The notes under the pieces are model-generated. The model made no database searches. It had not been told where the DNA came from and saw only the letters and a list, made by a program, of their open reading frames with translations. Below are positions 8,618 through 18,071 of a DNA stretch of 64,000 bases, piece by piece. The DNA is from Candidatus Ichthyocystis sparus (lineage in GTDB: Bacteria > Pseudomonadota > Gammaproteobacteria > Burkholderiales > 2013Ark19i). The stretch spans positions 62,001 through 126,000 of the forward strand of contig NZ_FKII01000044.1 in the NCBI RefSeq assembly GCF_900078745.1, read 5' to 3'. Within the stretch, counting starts at the first letter, position 1, and each line of letters begins with the position of its first letter. The position numbers and the translations under genes are program-made.

Positions 8618-10696
8618 ATGTCTTACTCTAGATACGAATTGACAGCAACAAAGGATGCCTTTTCCAGACTAGGGAAAAGTACTCAGGATAAATTAAGACG
8701 CATGGGCATCTCCTGTCCTAAAGATCTGGTTTTGCACATGCCTATACGCTACGAAAATCAAACAAAAATAACACCAGTAAAAGCAATCCGTAGCAGTGAA
8801 TCGTGTTCTGTTGAGGGTGTAGTAGTATCGGCTAATTCAATACCCATTGGTAATAATAGGATGAAAATAACGATTACTTTGCATGACGATATTGGTGATG
8901 TATTCAAAATAATTTTAACTAACGCCCGGCCTTACCAAAAAAATATGTTCCCTCTTGGAACACGCATTCGTTCTTTTGGAAAATTCACAGTAGGAAATAG
9001 GGGAAAACAAGTCATTCATCCTGACTGCAAAATAGTAAAAAAAGGAGATCCGTTACCTCAGAACTTAACAGCAGTATATCCAACAACACAGGGATTAACT
9101 CAAAAATTATTAAGTAAAATCATTCATTCAGCCATAGAAGAAAAACCATGGATTGACATTTTACCAAAAGAGATTTTACTACAGTACGGGCTTCTATCAG
9201 TAGAAGAGTCACTGATCAGTATACACTTCCCACCTGCAAGTTCTTATATAGGTATAAGCTCCATTATAAATAGAACGCACCTTTACTGGAAAAGGATAAA
9301 GTTTGATGAGCTGTTATCGTATCATATAGCACTTATTCTAGAAGAAAAAAACAGATCTACTGCTAGAACTACTTATGCTATTAGAACAAGCAATAATTTG
9401 GTGAAAAATTTCCTAAAAGAACTATCATTTGAACTAACAGATGACCAAAAGCAAGCGTGGAAAGAAATACAAGATGATCTCTGCAAAACAGAGAGTATGT
9501 ACAGACTTCTACAGGGAGATGTTGGAAGTGGAAAAACTGTAATTGCAATAATGGCTGCATTAGCAGTTATAGAGTCTAGCCATCAAGTGGCATTCATGGC
9601 ACCAACTGAGGTTTTAGCAGAGCAACACTATATAAGGATGCTGTCGTGGTTTAGCAAAGTAGGTGTTCGTCTGGAAATACTTCTATCATCAACTCCGTCT
9701 AAAAAAAAGCAACAAATATTAGAAGACCTATTATCTGGAAAACTTTTAATTGTTATTGGAACACACACCCTTATACAAAAAGACGTAAAATTTCTTCGCG
9801 TGGCATTAGTAATTATGGATGAACAACATAGATTTGGTGTGGAGCAACGTCTATCACTTCTGAATAAAGGAGACTGTCCTCACCAACTACTTATGAGTGC
9901 AACACCCATTCCACGTACTCTGGCAATGGCTTATTCTTCGCACTTACGCGTATCAACGTTGAAGCAACTGCCAAAGGGTAGGCAACCTATAGATACACAT
10001 CTTTTCAAATTATCCAAGAAGGAAAAAATAATAGAAAAAATGAGAGACTACCTAAACCTAGGTCAACAGGCGTACTGGATTTGTCCATTAATAGAAGAGT
10101 CGGATAAAATAGAACTAAGCTCTATTTTAGAATCGCAAGAACTTATACAAAAAATTCTCCCTGAGTATCGTATTGGAATCCTTCATGGAAAAATGAAGAG
10201 CTCTCATAAAGCTAGCATAATGAAAAGCTTTCTGGATCATGAACTAGACATACTAGTAACAACCACAGTAATAGAAGTAGGAATTGATGTACCAAATGCT
10301 AATGTTATTGTAATTGAGCATGCCGAAAGATTTGGTTTAGCTCAGCTACATCAGCTTAGGGGACGTGTAGGTAGGGGAGCAGAAAAAAGCCACTGTCTAC
10401 TTTTATATGACTCTGATATTTCTGATACTGGTAAGAAAAGACTATTGTCACTTTATAGGACACAAGATGGTTTTTTTCTATCTCAAATGGATTTGAAAAT
10501 TCGTGGGCCGGGACAAATATTTGGAGCAAAGCAAAGTGGCATGCCTCAGTTGCGTTTCTCTGATCTAATAGCTGATGCTGAGCTATCACAAAATGCTCGC
10601 ACGTGTGCACTAAAATTACTGCAAAATCAGTATGAAATAGCATGTAAACATTACAAATTTTGGTTATCGGATGCTACATGCTACGTCAATACCTAA
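8618..10696 (+). CDS. recG: ATP-dependent DNA helicase RecG
   Basis: A 692-residue superfamily 2 helicase that remodels stalled forks and Holliday junctions. The N-terminal wedge/OB domain spans about residues 50-150. Walker A GDVGSGKT is at 300-307, the DEQH box at 401-404, followed by SATPIPRT, HGKM and the RecG motif LHQLRGRVGRG. The length matches the family (about 690). No strong Shine-Dalgarno is seen before 8618. The 3' end overlaps ubiA by 19 nt, so ubiA may depend on recG translation. Confidence 0.95.
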   Translation: MSYSRYELTATKDAFSRLGKSTQDKLRRMGISCPKDLVLHMPIRYENQTKITPVKAIRSSESCSVEGVVVSANSIPIGNNRMKITITLHDDIGDVFKIILTNARPYQKNMFPLGTRIRSFGKFTVGNRGKQVIHPDCKIVKKGDPLPQNLTAVYPTTQGLTQKLLSKIIHSAIEEKPWIDILPKEILLQYGLLSVEESLISIHFPPASSYIGISSIINRTHLYWKRIKFDELLSYHIALILEEKNRSTARTTYAIRTSNNLVKNFLKELSFELTDDQKQAWKEIQDDLCKTESMYRLLQGDVGSGKTVIAIMAALAVIESSHQVAFMAPTEVLAEQHYIRMLSWFSKVGVRLEILLSSTPSKKKQQILEDLLSGKLLIVIGTHTLIQKDVKFLRVALVIMDEQHRFGVEQRLSLLNKGDCPHQLLMSATPIPRTLAMAYSSHLRVSTLKQLPKGRQPIDTHLFKLSKKEKIIEKMRDYLNLGQQAYWICPLIEESDKIELSSILESQELIQKILPEYRIGILHGKMKSSHKASIMKSFLDHELDILVTTTVIEVGIDVPNANVIVIEHAERFGLAQLHQLRGRVGRGAEKSHCLLLYDSDISDTGKKRLLSLYRTQDGFFLSQMDLKIRGPGQIFGAKQSGMPQLRFSDLIADAELSQNARTCALKLLQNQYEIACKHYKFWLSDATCYVNT

Positions 10697-11538
10697 TAAA
10701 TATTTTAGATTTAATACGATTCAACAAACCCGTAGGTACGTTGTTGTTGCTATGGCCAACTCTTACAGGACTTTGGTTCGCAAGCAATGGAACCCCAAGT
10801 TTAAGACTTGTGTTAACATTTGTAGTCTGCACGTTTCTATCACGGTCTGCCGGTTGCTGTTTTAATGACATAGTTGACAGAAAGATAGATGGTCACGTGA
10901 AGCGTACACTAGCCCGTCCATTGGTAACTGGTAGATTATCTGTAAGCAAAGCCATATCCACCGGCATAGCTCTACTTATTTTATCCTTTATCCTTATTAT
11001 ATGGCTACCAGTAAAGGTATGGATGTTAGCTGTCGTGGCAGTTATTTTAATGATAACATACCCATTTACTAAGAGATTACTTAAGATTCCACAGGCTTAT
11101 CTTGGGATATGCTTTGGGTTTGGTATACCTATGACATATGAGGCAGTACAAAACCAAATACCTAAAGCATGCATACTAATGTGGATAGCTAGCTCATTAT
11201 GGACGCTATCATATGACACTATATACGCAATGGTGGATCGTGATGACGATATAGCAATAGGAATAGAATCATCTGCACTATTTTGGGGTTCTCTTGATTT
11301 GCTATTTGTCAATTGCTGCGGATTTATGAGCATAATAGTATGGGCGTTAGCTGGATTTTATTCTGGTGCAAGATTAGTGTTTTACCTGGGATTAATTATG
11401 GCTGGAGCTGTAATGATGTACTTATTCAACATAATTACTAGTAGAAGCCGATCACATTGCTTGTATGCCTTTACAAAAAATCACTGGATTGGCTTTATTA
11501 TTTTTATCAGTACAGTCGCTAACTTTATCCTATATTAG
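10678..11538 (+). CDS. ubiA: 4-hydroxybenzoate octaprenyltransferase
   Basis: A 287-residue integral membrane prenyltransferase that attaches the polyprenyl tail to 4-hydroxybenzoate in ubiquinone synthesis. Both Asp-rich Mg-prenyl-PP motifs are intact: NDIVDRKID at residues 63-71 and AMVDRDDD at 184-191, followed by GIESSA. About eight hydrophobic helices are visible. ATG 10678 was taken rather than the upstream TTG at 10660 because proteins of this family begin close to the first helix. The gene overlaps the end of recG. Together with coq7 at 31 kb it shows that the organism makes ubiquinone. Confidence 0.9.
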   Translation: MLRQYLINILDLIRFNKPVGTLLLLWPTLTGLWFASNGTPSLRLVLTFVVCTFLSRSAGCCFNDIVDRKIDGHVKRTLARPLVTGRLSVSKAISTGIALLILSFILIIWLPVKVWMLAVVAVILMITYPFTKRLLKIPQAYLGICFGFGIPMTYEAVQNQIPKACILMWIASSLWTLSYDTIYAMVDRDDDIAIGIESSALFWGSLDLLFVNCCGFMSIIVWALAGFYSGARLVFYLGLIMAGAVMMYLFNIITSRSRSHCLYAFTKNHWIGFIIFISTVANFILY

Positions 11539-11588
11539 AGTGCTAAGTGTTTATTAAAAGGTGCTAGGTATTTAATGGGAATGCTTGG

Positions 11589-13544
11589 ATGTGGCAAAAA
11601 ATACGCCGGTTGATCTTGGGTAAACCCCTGGACCCACTTAGCAAAACGGTACGACATCAAATAGCACTTGTGGCTTTTCTGGCCTGGGTTGGCCTAGGGG
11701 CAGATGGTCTATCATCATCGTGCTATGGCCCGGAGGAAGCTTTTCTAGCCCTAGGAAAAGCCACTCATTTGGCACTTTATCTTGCAGTAATGACAGCAGC
11801 TACTGTTTTCATAATATCACTTTCTTACACGCAGGTTATTGAGCTTTTTCCTAACGGTGGTGGTGGATACCGAGTTGCCACGACGTTACTTGGAGAAAAT
11901 TTGGGGCTCATATCTGGTTGTTCTCTTCTAGTTGACTATGTGCTAACCATAGCCATTTCTATAGCCAGTGGTACGGACACTATCTTCTCTACTTTGCCTT
12001 ATGAATGGGGAAAGTTTCGTCTATTTTTTGAGTGTATTAGCATCCTTGGACTGATAGTTATCAATCTTAGAGGAATAAAGGAATCTATAGTTTTTCTATT
12101 ACCAATATTTGTTGGTTTTGTCATAACCCACTTTATATTAATTGTTCTAGGAATCATCCTACATAAGAGTAGTCTTCCCAACCTTATTCCCGCCACAATT
12201 GAAGAAACCAATATTATGAAATCATCAGTGGGATGGGCAACTACCATAGGATTATTACTTAGAGCCTACTCACTCGGTGGAGGAACGTATACTGGGATAG
12301 AAGCAGTATCAAATAATGTACATTCCCTAGCTGAGCCGCGTCTAAAGACTGGTCGTCTAACAATGCTGTACATAGCTCTGTCCTTATCGTTTATGGCTGG
12401 TGGGATAATTATTTTGTACCTGCTTTGGGATGTTCATCATGTTGAAGGAATGACTCTCAATGCCGTAACTTTCAGCATGATTTTACACGAGATAGGAATA
12501 AATGGATGGTTAGCGCATTCAGCTCTGGTAATTATATTATTCTTGGAAACAGCTCTACTTTTTGTTGCCGCTAATACTGGCTTCTTAGCTGGACCTACTG
12601 TACTTTCCAACATGGCTATTGACTCTTGGGTGCCTAGACAATTTCGCCATCTTTCTATCAGGTTAGTAACACAAAATGGGATTTTAATGATGGGTGTAGC
12701 TGCACTTTTCATTATTCTCTTATCGCAAGGTCAAGTAAAATTTCTCATAGTACTATACTCAATAAATGTTTTCCTTACCTTCTCATTAACACTATCTGGT
12801 CTTTCTCTATACTGGTGGAAACAAAGAAAAACGAAAAAAAATTGGATAGGTCGTTTCATGTTATCTTTTGGATCATTTTTGCTAACTGCTAGTATCTTGG
12901 TAGTTACAGCGTTTGTAAAATTCTCTGATGGTGGTTGGTTAACATTATTGATAACAAGCGCAGTAATAATTTGTTGTATATGGATAAAAAACCATTACTC
13001 GCAAATGGAAAAAAGTATAGAGTCTATAGATGAATCTCTTGCCCATCTTCCTTATGGTACAATAACTAATCCGGTTAAATTGTCACCTAATGAGCCTACA
13101 GCTGCTTTCATAATTGGCAGTTCTAGGGGTGTAGGAATGCATGACCTGCGCTGGGTACAAAAAATGTTTCCTAATCACTTCAAGAACTTTGTTTTTATAA
13201 ATGTTGAAACGGTAGATGCTGAATCTTATGTAGAAGAAATAGAGATAAAGAAAATTAGACAAGAAGCAATGATGAAAACCAGTTACTTTGTCAATTTTTG
13301 CAACAGCCACGGTCTATCAGCAAAGCAGTATATTGGGTTTGGTATAGACACTATAGAGGAGATATTCAAGCTATCTGAGCGTGTAGAAACGGAATTTAGC
13401 AATGTTATTTTTTTCAGCTCTCATCTAACATCTAAGGATGAAAACTGGGTAACTAGACTCTTGCACAGCAACACTCCATTTGTTCTACAAAAGAAAATGC
13501 ACGCTGTAGGAATGAATATGGTTATACTACCTCTTCAGGTGTAA
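11589..13544 (+). CDS. KimA/YdaO-like APC superfamily permease (putative potassium importer)
   Basis: A 651-residue protein with about 12 hydrophobic helices over the first 460 residues and a soluble C-terminal domain of roughly 150-190 residues. Family landmarks are GADGLSSSCYGPEEAF near residue 37, FPNGGGGYRVA, LLVDYVLTIAIS and YTGIEAVSNNV. These match the APC-type permeases typified by Bacillus KimA, a proton-coupled K+ importer; the C-terminal domain there is USP-like. An amino acid substrate remains possible, since many homologues are annotated simply as APC permeases. The 3' end overlaps the convergent pilin-like gene by 10 nt. No c-di-AMP control can be inferred from this sequence. Confidence 0.65.
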   Translation: MWQKIRRLILGKPLDPLSKTVRHQIALVAFLAWVGLGADGLSSSCYGPEEAFLALGKATHLALYLAVMTAATVFIISLSYTQVIELFPNGGGGYRVATTLLGENLGLISGCSLLVDYVLTIAISIASGTDTIFSTLPYEWGKFRLFFECISILGLIVINLRGIKESIVFLLPIFVGFVITHFILIVLGIILHKSSLPNLIPATIEETNIMKSSVGWATTIGLLLRAYSLGGGTYTGIEAVSNNVHSLAEPRLKTGRLTMLYIALSLSFMAGGIIILYLLWDVHHVEGMTLNAVTFSMILHEIGINGWLAHSALVIILFLETALLFVAANTGFLAGPTVLSNMAIDSWVPRQFRHLSIRLVTQNGILMMGVAALFIILLSQGQVKFLIVLYSINVFLTFSLTLSGLSLYWWKQRKTKKNWIGRFMLSFGSFLLTASILVVTAFVKFSDGGWLTLLITSAVIICCIWIKNHYSQMEKSIESIDESLAHLPYGTITNPVKLSPNEPTAAFIIGSSRGVGMHDLRWVQKMFPNHFKNFVFINVETVDAESYVEEIEIKKIRQEAMMKTSYFVNFCNSHGLSAKQYIGFGIDTIEEIFKLSERVETEFSNVIFFSSHLTSKDENWVTRLLHSNTPFVLQKKMHAVGMNMVILPLQV

Positions 13545-14659
13545 TAGTTGTCTTTTAATTTCTTAATCATATCTTTAAAAAAATCTGAAACTTCTGATTC
13601 GCTAAATCTGTAACATCCGGTAACGTTACTTCCATAGCTATAACACCTTACTTGCACACGCGGATGAAAATAATTTGAATTTGGATTATGTACGGTTACA
13701 TCCATCAGTATCATAGTTTCGGTAGCAAGTAATCTTCCAGCTGGCAGGTAAAATAGCACCCCCATTATGTATGGCCTCACGTTACTCCTTATAGAATGTG
13801 CTGGAGAACGTTCCTGAAAAATAGCATACCTTCTTATATAAGAATTAATGTTAGACTTACCCACTATGGGGTCGCTAACTCCATTCATAACAGGAGAAAT
13901 AACTAAACCGCAACTTCCATTTACGTAGCTAGCGTTGTAAACGGTAGACCCTGGAAAGTACTTATACAAGTGCTTGCATTTTACACTACCAGAAATATAT
14001 CCATTGAAGTTAAGAGGATCATATATCATCTCAAATAATGGCTTCAATAGTGGAGTTGCTTCTGCAAAGAAATTAATTGTTTCTGCACTTCCATAATACC
14101 CACTATAAATATCATTTATAAAATAAGAGGCATTTCCATCATTATCAAAGATACGTTCATAAAAATTATATCTAAAATATCCACCTGGTCTTAAGCCAGA
14201 TGGATATGTAAATCTTAAGCACGACCCAAACCACTTTGATTGGCACGACCTAACAATTTTAGCATCTGATTTTTTGTAATTATATATGTAACTATTAACC
14301 ATAGGCAATGTATTACTGCCGATAGGAGGAGATCCAGAAAATATTATATCGCCCATAAATGAATCTGCAGGTATCATATATGAATAGGTTAACCTACCTG
14401 GTGTCCATTCAGACTGAAACATTCCCTTTAATACAATATCACCTGTTGAAAAAGAACCAATATTTTCTTGTATAGCTGACTTCAAATATGGATTCCATGC
14501 TGAAGCCAACATGGCTTGTTCATTCATTGTTATATAAGAATTAAAAATATTTATATTTGAATTCTTAGATCTAATAAAAAATACTAATGATGTAGCAATG
14601 CCTACTGCTATAAAGAGAGTAAGTATCAACACATTCCCGCTGTAGATTTTTTTTATCAT
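13535..14659 (-). CDS. PilX-like pilus-associated protein (putative)
   Basis: A 374-residue protein of low-GC coding sequence. A short basic N-terminus (MIKKIYSG) precedes one hydrophobic helix (about residues 8-29), then NEQAMLASAW, which recalls PilX proteins where a conserved hydrophobic helix is followed by a Glu-containing segment. The remainder is rich in Tyr, Ser and Asn and probably extracytoplasmic, with a few Cys. No recognised enzymatic motif is present. It is the last gene of a run of prepilin-like genes, 30 nt after a PilV-like gene. That position, rather than similarity, is the main support for a minor-pilin role. Confidence 0.4.
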   Translation of the reverse strand: MIKKIYSGNVLILTLFIAVGIATSLVFFIRSKNSNINIFNSYITMNEQAMLASAWNPYLKSAIQENIGSFSTGDIVLKGMFQSEWTPGRLTYSYMIPADSFMGDIIFSGSPPIGSNTLPMVNSYIYNYKKSDAKIVRSCQSKWFGSCLRFTYPSGLRPGGYFRYNFYERIFDNDGNASYFINDIYSGYYGSAETINFFAEATPLLKPLFEMIYDPLNFNGYISGSVKCKHLYKYFPGSTVYNASYVNGSCGLVISPVMNGVSDPIVGKSNINSYIRRYAIFQERSPAHSIRSNVRPYIMGVLFYLPAGRLLATETMILMDVTVHNPNSNYFHPRVQVRCYSYGSNVTGCYRFSESEVSDFFKDMIKKLKDNYYT

Positions 14660-14689
14660 AATATAATTATCTTATCTAGAGTAATATTT

Positions 14690-15397
14690 CTATTCATCTC
14701 TTTCAACAGTATATGGTAACTTGTAATTAACGTGACTATATAGATCTGGATTAGAAGTTTCAAAGTAGAACCTACAATTAACATGTGGCATACTATTAAG
14801 CTCACACCAAAGTATATCCTGCATAGGTTGTCCATCAACATTTATAGTAGGCGTGGAAACATAGGGCAATGCAGCAGAAAATGAATACTTACTATCTTTC
14901 ATATTTAGTGATTTGTAACAAACTGTAGCAGTTAATGAAATAACATCTGCGCTACCATAAGTGGATCTTACGATACCTATTGCTACAACTGGGCTAATGA
15001 GAGGGATAAAACCGTTCTTAAGAACATTATTTAACCATAAATTTTTCTGATTAATATACCCGTTTGATCCTAAAGTAGGTGTAAATGTTGCCTCCCTTAC
15101 TCCACTATTACAGTTATTAGCTATGCCAGATTGCGTACTTAAATCTAAGATATGCGATTTTATGTAAATATCACTATTATTAAATTTTCTGGATAACATT
15201 ACTGAACAAATAGAATAATAGTTATATATCTCTGTAGAAATAACCATACGTTGTATATAGTCATACTCAGCATTGTCATTATTAGCTATTAATTTAAAAA
15301 CACCTAATATCGACCCAGTTAAAATCAGCATAGATAACAATACCTCAATAAGAAAAGACCCTTTTTCTTTTCTTGTAATATAGTAATAACTTTTCAT
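14690..15397 (-). CDS. PilV-like type IV minor prepilin
   Basis: A 235-residue protein with a class III leader: basic MKSYYYITRKEK, then G13 followed by SFLIEVLLSMLIL, the cleavage site G/S with Glu at mature position 5 and a hydrophobic helix. PilD-type peptidase would cleave after G13 and methylate the new N-terminus. The C-terminal 190 residues are a divergent globular domain with several Cys. Gene order with the neighbouring prepilins suggests PilV, a minor pilin that primes pilus assembly. It is transcribed away from the plus-strand prepilin at 15527, with a 24-nt palindrome between them. Confidence 0.65.
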   Translation of the reverse strand: MKSYYYITRKEKGSFLIEVLLSMLILTGSILGVFKLIANNDNAEYDYIQRMVISTEIYNYYSICSVMLSRKFNNSDIYIKSHILDLSTQSGIANNCNSGVREATFTPTLGSNGYINQKNLWLNNVLKNGFIPLISPVVAIGIVRSTYGSADVISLTATVCYKSLNMKDSKYSFSAALPYVSTPTINVDGQPMQDILWCELNSMPHVNCRFYFETSNPDLYSHVNYKLPYTVERDE

Positions 15398-15461
15398 GTT
15401 CTAATGGTTCTCTTGTTATCCCTAAAGTTAATTATACAATGGAGAGTTAATGATCTTCCTG

Positions 15462-15485
15462 AACACATTATTTTTATAATGTGTT
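15462..15485. promoter_or_regulatory. Perfect 9-bp palindrome AACACATTA-N6-TAATGTGTT between divergent prepilin genes
   Basis: The arms at 15462-15470 and 15477-15485 are exact inverted copies separated by TTTTTA. The element lies 65 nt upstream of the minus-strand PilV-like start and 42 nt upstream of the plus-strand prepilin start. A symmetric site in the only divergent promoter region of the pilin locus is a reasonable operator candidate. It also contains a TATAAT-like hexamer (15475-15480) that could be the -10 of the plus-strand gene. A short factor-independent terminator is less likely, since no gene ends here. Confidence 0.45.
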
Positions 15486-15526
15486 TGTAAGACAAAAAAA
15501 TTCACAAGTACTATGGAGAACAAAAA

Positions 15527-16015
15527 TTGTCTATTAGGTCAAATGGATTAACTCTACTTGAACTACTTATGGCTCTAGTTATAGTTTTATCACTATTTAT
15601 TGGCACTAAAAATATAATTATTAATTATTCTATTGAAAATAATATTAAAAAAATGGCATATGACTGTCTTAATATATTCACAGTTGGTAGCAACAAAGGA
15701 AGACAACACGGGGATCCATGTGGTGAATTGTCATCTGATACCAGTATAAAAATGAATACAAATATGTATACGGCCTCATGTTTACCATCTGGAAAAAATC
15801 TAACTATAACAGTAGTCGGTAAAAAATCTATAGCTGGAATCACTTTTTTAATGTCAAATGTCGATAATAAAATAACTATGACCACCTCTATATCTGGTAG
15901 CATAATTTCCAAATTTGATCCAGAACCACCATCTACTACAATTAACAACTGTATAGTGTCTGATCTACAATTAAATTGCATCCAAAATCCAGATGCATTT
16001 ATCCCAACTCCATAA
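15527..16015 (+). CDS. Type IV minor prepilin, FimT/GspH-like, on the opposite strand
   Basis: A 162-residue prepilin with leader MSIRSNG cleaved before LTLLELLMALVIV; Glu is at mature position 5. The mature part is small, with four Cys that could form disulfides. The start is a TTG with GGAGAA 6 nt upstream, which is convincing. Unlike its neighbours it lies on the plus strand and ends 1 nt before the 3' end of the PilW-like gene, so the two are convergent. Which minor pilin class it belongs to is uncertain. Confidence 0.6.
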   Translation: MSIRSNGLTLLELLMALVIVLSLFIGTKNIIINYSIENNIKKMAYDCLNIFTVGSNKGRQHGDPCGELSSDTSIKMNTNMYTASCLPSGKNLTITVVGKKSIAGITFLMSNVDNKITMTTSISGSIISKFDPEPPSTTINNCIVSDLQLNCIQNPDAFIPTP

Positions 16016-16016
16016 A

Positions 16017-17324
16017 CTAATTATCTCGCGCCATATATCCTGCACTAACATTCACATTTCTAATAGGAACATCCATCTCAACTAATGCATATCTCCAGTG
16101 TCGCCAATTAGCTCGATCACCTGACTCCTCAGGATAATTAGCCATAGTAAAAGACCCTCCAGCCCAAGTTGGAACTGGGGAATTAAAATGCTTGTCATAA
16201 TTGGCGCGCGTTAGGACTGCAAAACGCACTATATCTATATTGCCAACCTTAAGAAGACCACTTGTTAATAGATTATTAAAGCTTGTAGGATTATACCAAT
16301 CTAATTTCCCAGGTGAAGATACAATTCCATACTGTGCCTGTAGAGAGACAACTCCAGGCCCTATATTTCTCACCCGCCCAGAAATTAAATTCTTTACATA
16401 AAGTCCACCACCATATTCAGCATCAACATAAATAGTATCAACATGTGCAGAACCAGCACTCAACATTCCATAGGCAGGACCATTCAAGCCATAGGAACTA
16501 TAAATCATATATGGTGATGCACTTATAGATGTAATAGATGTACCAGTTGTTGATGATTCACCTGGTTTCAAAATTTCATAACCGCCAGTAGTTGCATCAA
16601 TAGCAATATTTACAGATGTTTTCATTGTTGATCCGCTTGGTGCCGCATTATCAGCATGCCCATTATACAGCCAAGAAAAATTATTACCACTTGGTGGAAA
16701 TACACTTTCAGCATTACTAAAATTAATTCCACCACTAGATGCAGAAGACATAATATTAATAGATGAGCTAACTGTAGGATTAGATACCGCTGCTAATTGG
16801 CAAAAAGGAGGATAATTACTTGGGATCAATGAGTCCCTGAAACGGAATAGAAATGCATACCTGGCCGGAAAAGATGGAATTTGCCTATCTATATCCAAAT
16901 AATAACCAGGGTCAGAAGATGATGAGGCTGGCCTCAATGAACTCGTAAATCGCATAAAACTACTATGGTATAATGGAAGAGTATTCCAAACTATAGCCAT
17001 CTGCGCTGAATTTACATCCCTGTGCTGTACTGGCTTAAATATTGCTACTGGACCAAATGGAACAGAAATAGTACCAAGACCAGGACTATGAAATGTCAGC
17101 AAACACTGGGGAATATTCAAAGACTCAAACAAAACACCACTCTTAGAAATCATCTCACGTATAGCAGATGCAGCAGCTAAAGATTGCTTATAAGCAGATA
17201 CATACCCCTTAGAATCCATTGCTTTTTTAACAATATTCGAAGTCTGCATGACAACCAAAATAGTTGCAACAGAAATAGCAACACCAATTATGGTTTCAGC
17301 TAGAGAAAACCCTCCTCTTTTCAT
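16017..17324 (-). CDS. PilW-like type IV minor prepilin
   Basis: A 435-residue protein beginning MKRGG/FSLAETIIGVAIS, a textbook prepilin leader with Glu5. GAGGA lies 7 nt before the ATG. The large Ser/Gly/Asn/Pro-rich C-terminal region is longer than usual for PilW (about 300-350) and ends with a segment on pilus-like beta structure. PilW is a minor pilin that interacts with PilX and PilY1 at the pilus tip in Pseudomonas; no pilY1 is present in the window. It follows the preceding prepilin gene by 20 nt. Confidence 0.6.
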   Translation of the reverse strand: MKRGGFSLAETIIGVAISVATILVVMQTSNIVKKAMDSKGYVSAYKQSLAAASAIREMISKSGVLFESLNIPQCLLTFHSPGLGTISVPFGPVAIFKPVQHRDVNSAQMAIVWNTLPLYHSSFMRFTSSLRPASSSSDPGYYLDIDRQIPSFPARYAFLFRFRDSLIPSNYPPFCQLAAVSNPTVSSSINIMSSASSGGINFSNAESVFPPSGNNFSWLYNGHADNAAPSGSTMKTSVNIAIDATTGGYEILKPGESSTTGTSITSISASPYMIYSSYGLNGPAYGMLSAGSAHVDTIYVDAEYGGGLYVKNLISGRVRNIGPGVVSLQAQYGIVSSPGKLDWYNPTSFNNLLTSGLLKVGNIDIVRFAVLTRANYDKHFNSPVPTWAGGSFTMANYPEESGDRANWRHWRYALVEMDVPIRNVNVSAGYMARDN

Positions 17325-17344
17325 CTTCTGTCCTCAGAATATGC

Positions 17345-18037
17345 TCATCGACAATAACATGTCCCTACATCATCTGTTTCAACACCTGGGCAAGAAGAAA
17401 AGCTTATCTCGCACATATCTGCAATATTAGATAAAATCTTTATCTTGTATATCTTCCCATAAGAAAATTCACTATCACTAGAACTCATAACAGGATAAAC
17501 GTAAATGGAATTGATTTTCCCCCTATAATCGCCAAATGATCCGTCAATAATCGACACAAAAAATTTTGTATAATATTTACCATCCTGTTTGCCAATAGCA
17601 CGAATACTATAAAAATCACTGCCATATCTTGATATATCATCTGCAGAGTGATATGCCAAATTGTCAGACTTTTTTGCATCCTTAGCATATGGATGCCCAA
17701 GAAATATTTCCACATAGTTAATATCACCATAATTACTTTGTAGGGCAGTTCTATTGGCGGCAGTATCAGCTGCTATAAGACCACTACGATTAATTAGCTC
17801 TGGAGAAAATGCAAGCATACACTCCTTATATAGATGCGGTAAACAATAGGCATATGCTGCCTCTATTCTTGACTTTATTGATTTAGCATAAGTTGAGGCA
17901 GCACTATTTGCCCTACGAACTCTAAGAATGGGTGATGCTAAACTTATCATTAAAGAAAATATCAACAAAACAACTAATATCTCTATAAAAGTAAATCCAT
18001 AAATGCGACTGTTGCTACAGTAACTTTCTCTGGCCAT
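17345..18037 (-). CDS. FimT/GspH-like type IV minor prepilin
   Basis: About 230 residues from the ATG at 18037. The leader MARESYCSNSRIYG is followed by FTFIEILVVLLIF, with Glu5 of the mature protein. The frame is open back to a TTG at 18100, overlapping the upstream gene, which would give an unusually long 35-residue leader; neither start has a good Shine-Dalgarno. The globular part contains several Cys, including a clustered CSSCPG near the C-terminus. Its place between a PilE-like and a PilW-like gene fits the fimT/pilV/pilW order of minor pilin operons. Confidence 0.55.
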   Translation of the reverse strand: MARESYCSNSRIYGFTFIEILVVLLIFSLMISLASPILRVRRANSAASTYAKSIKSRIEAAYAYCLPHLYKECMLAFSPELINRSGLIAADTAANRTALQSNYGDINYVEIFLGHPYAKDAKKSDNLAYHSADDISRYGSDFYSIRAIGKQDGKYYTKFFVSIIDGSFGDYRGKINSIYVYPVMSSSDSEFSYGKIYKIKILSNIADMCEISFSSCPGVETDDVGTCYCR

Positions 18038-18071
18038 GATATTAGACTTTTTTAAAAAATCATTTATTAAC

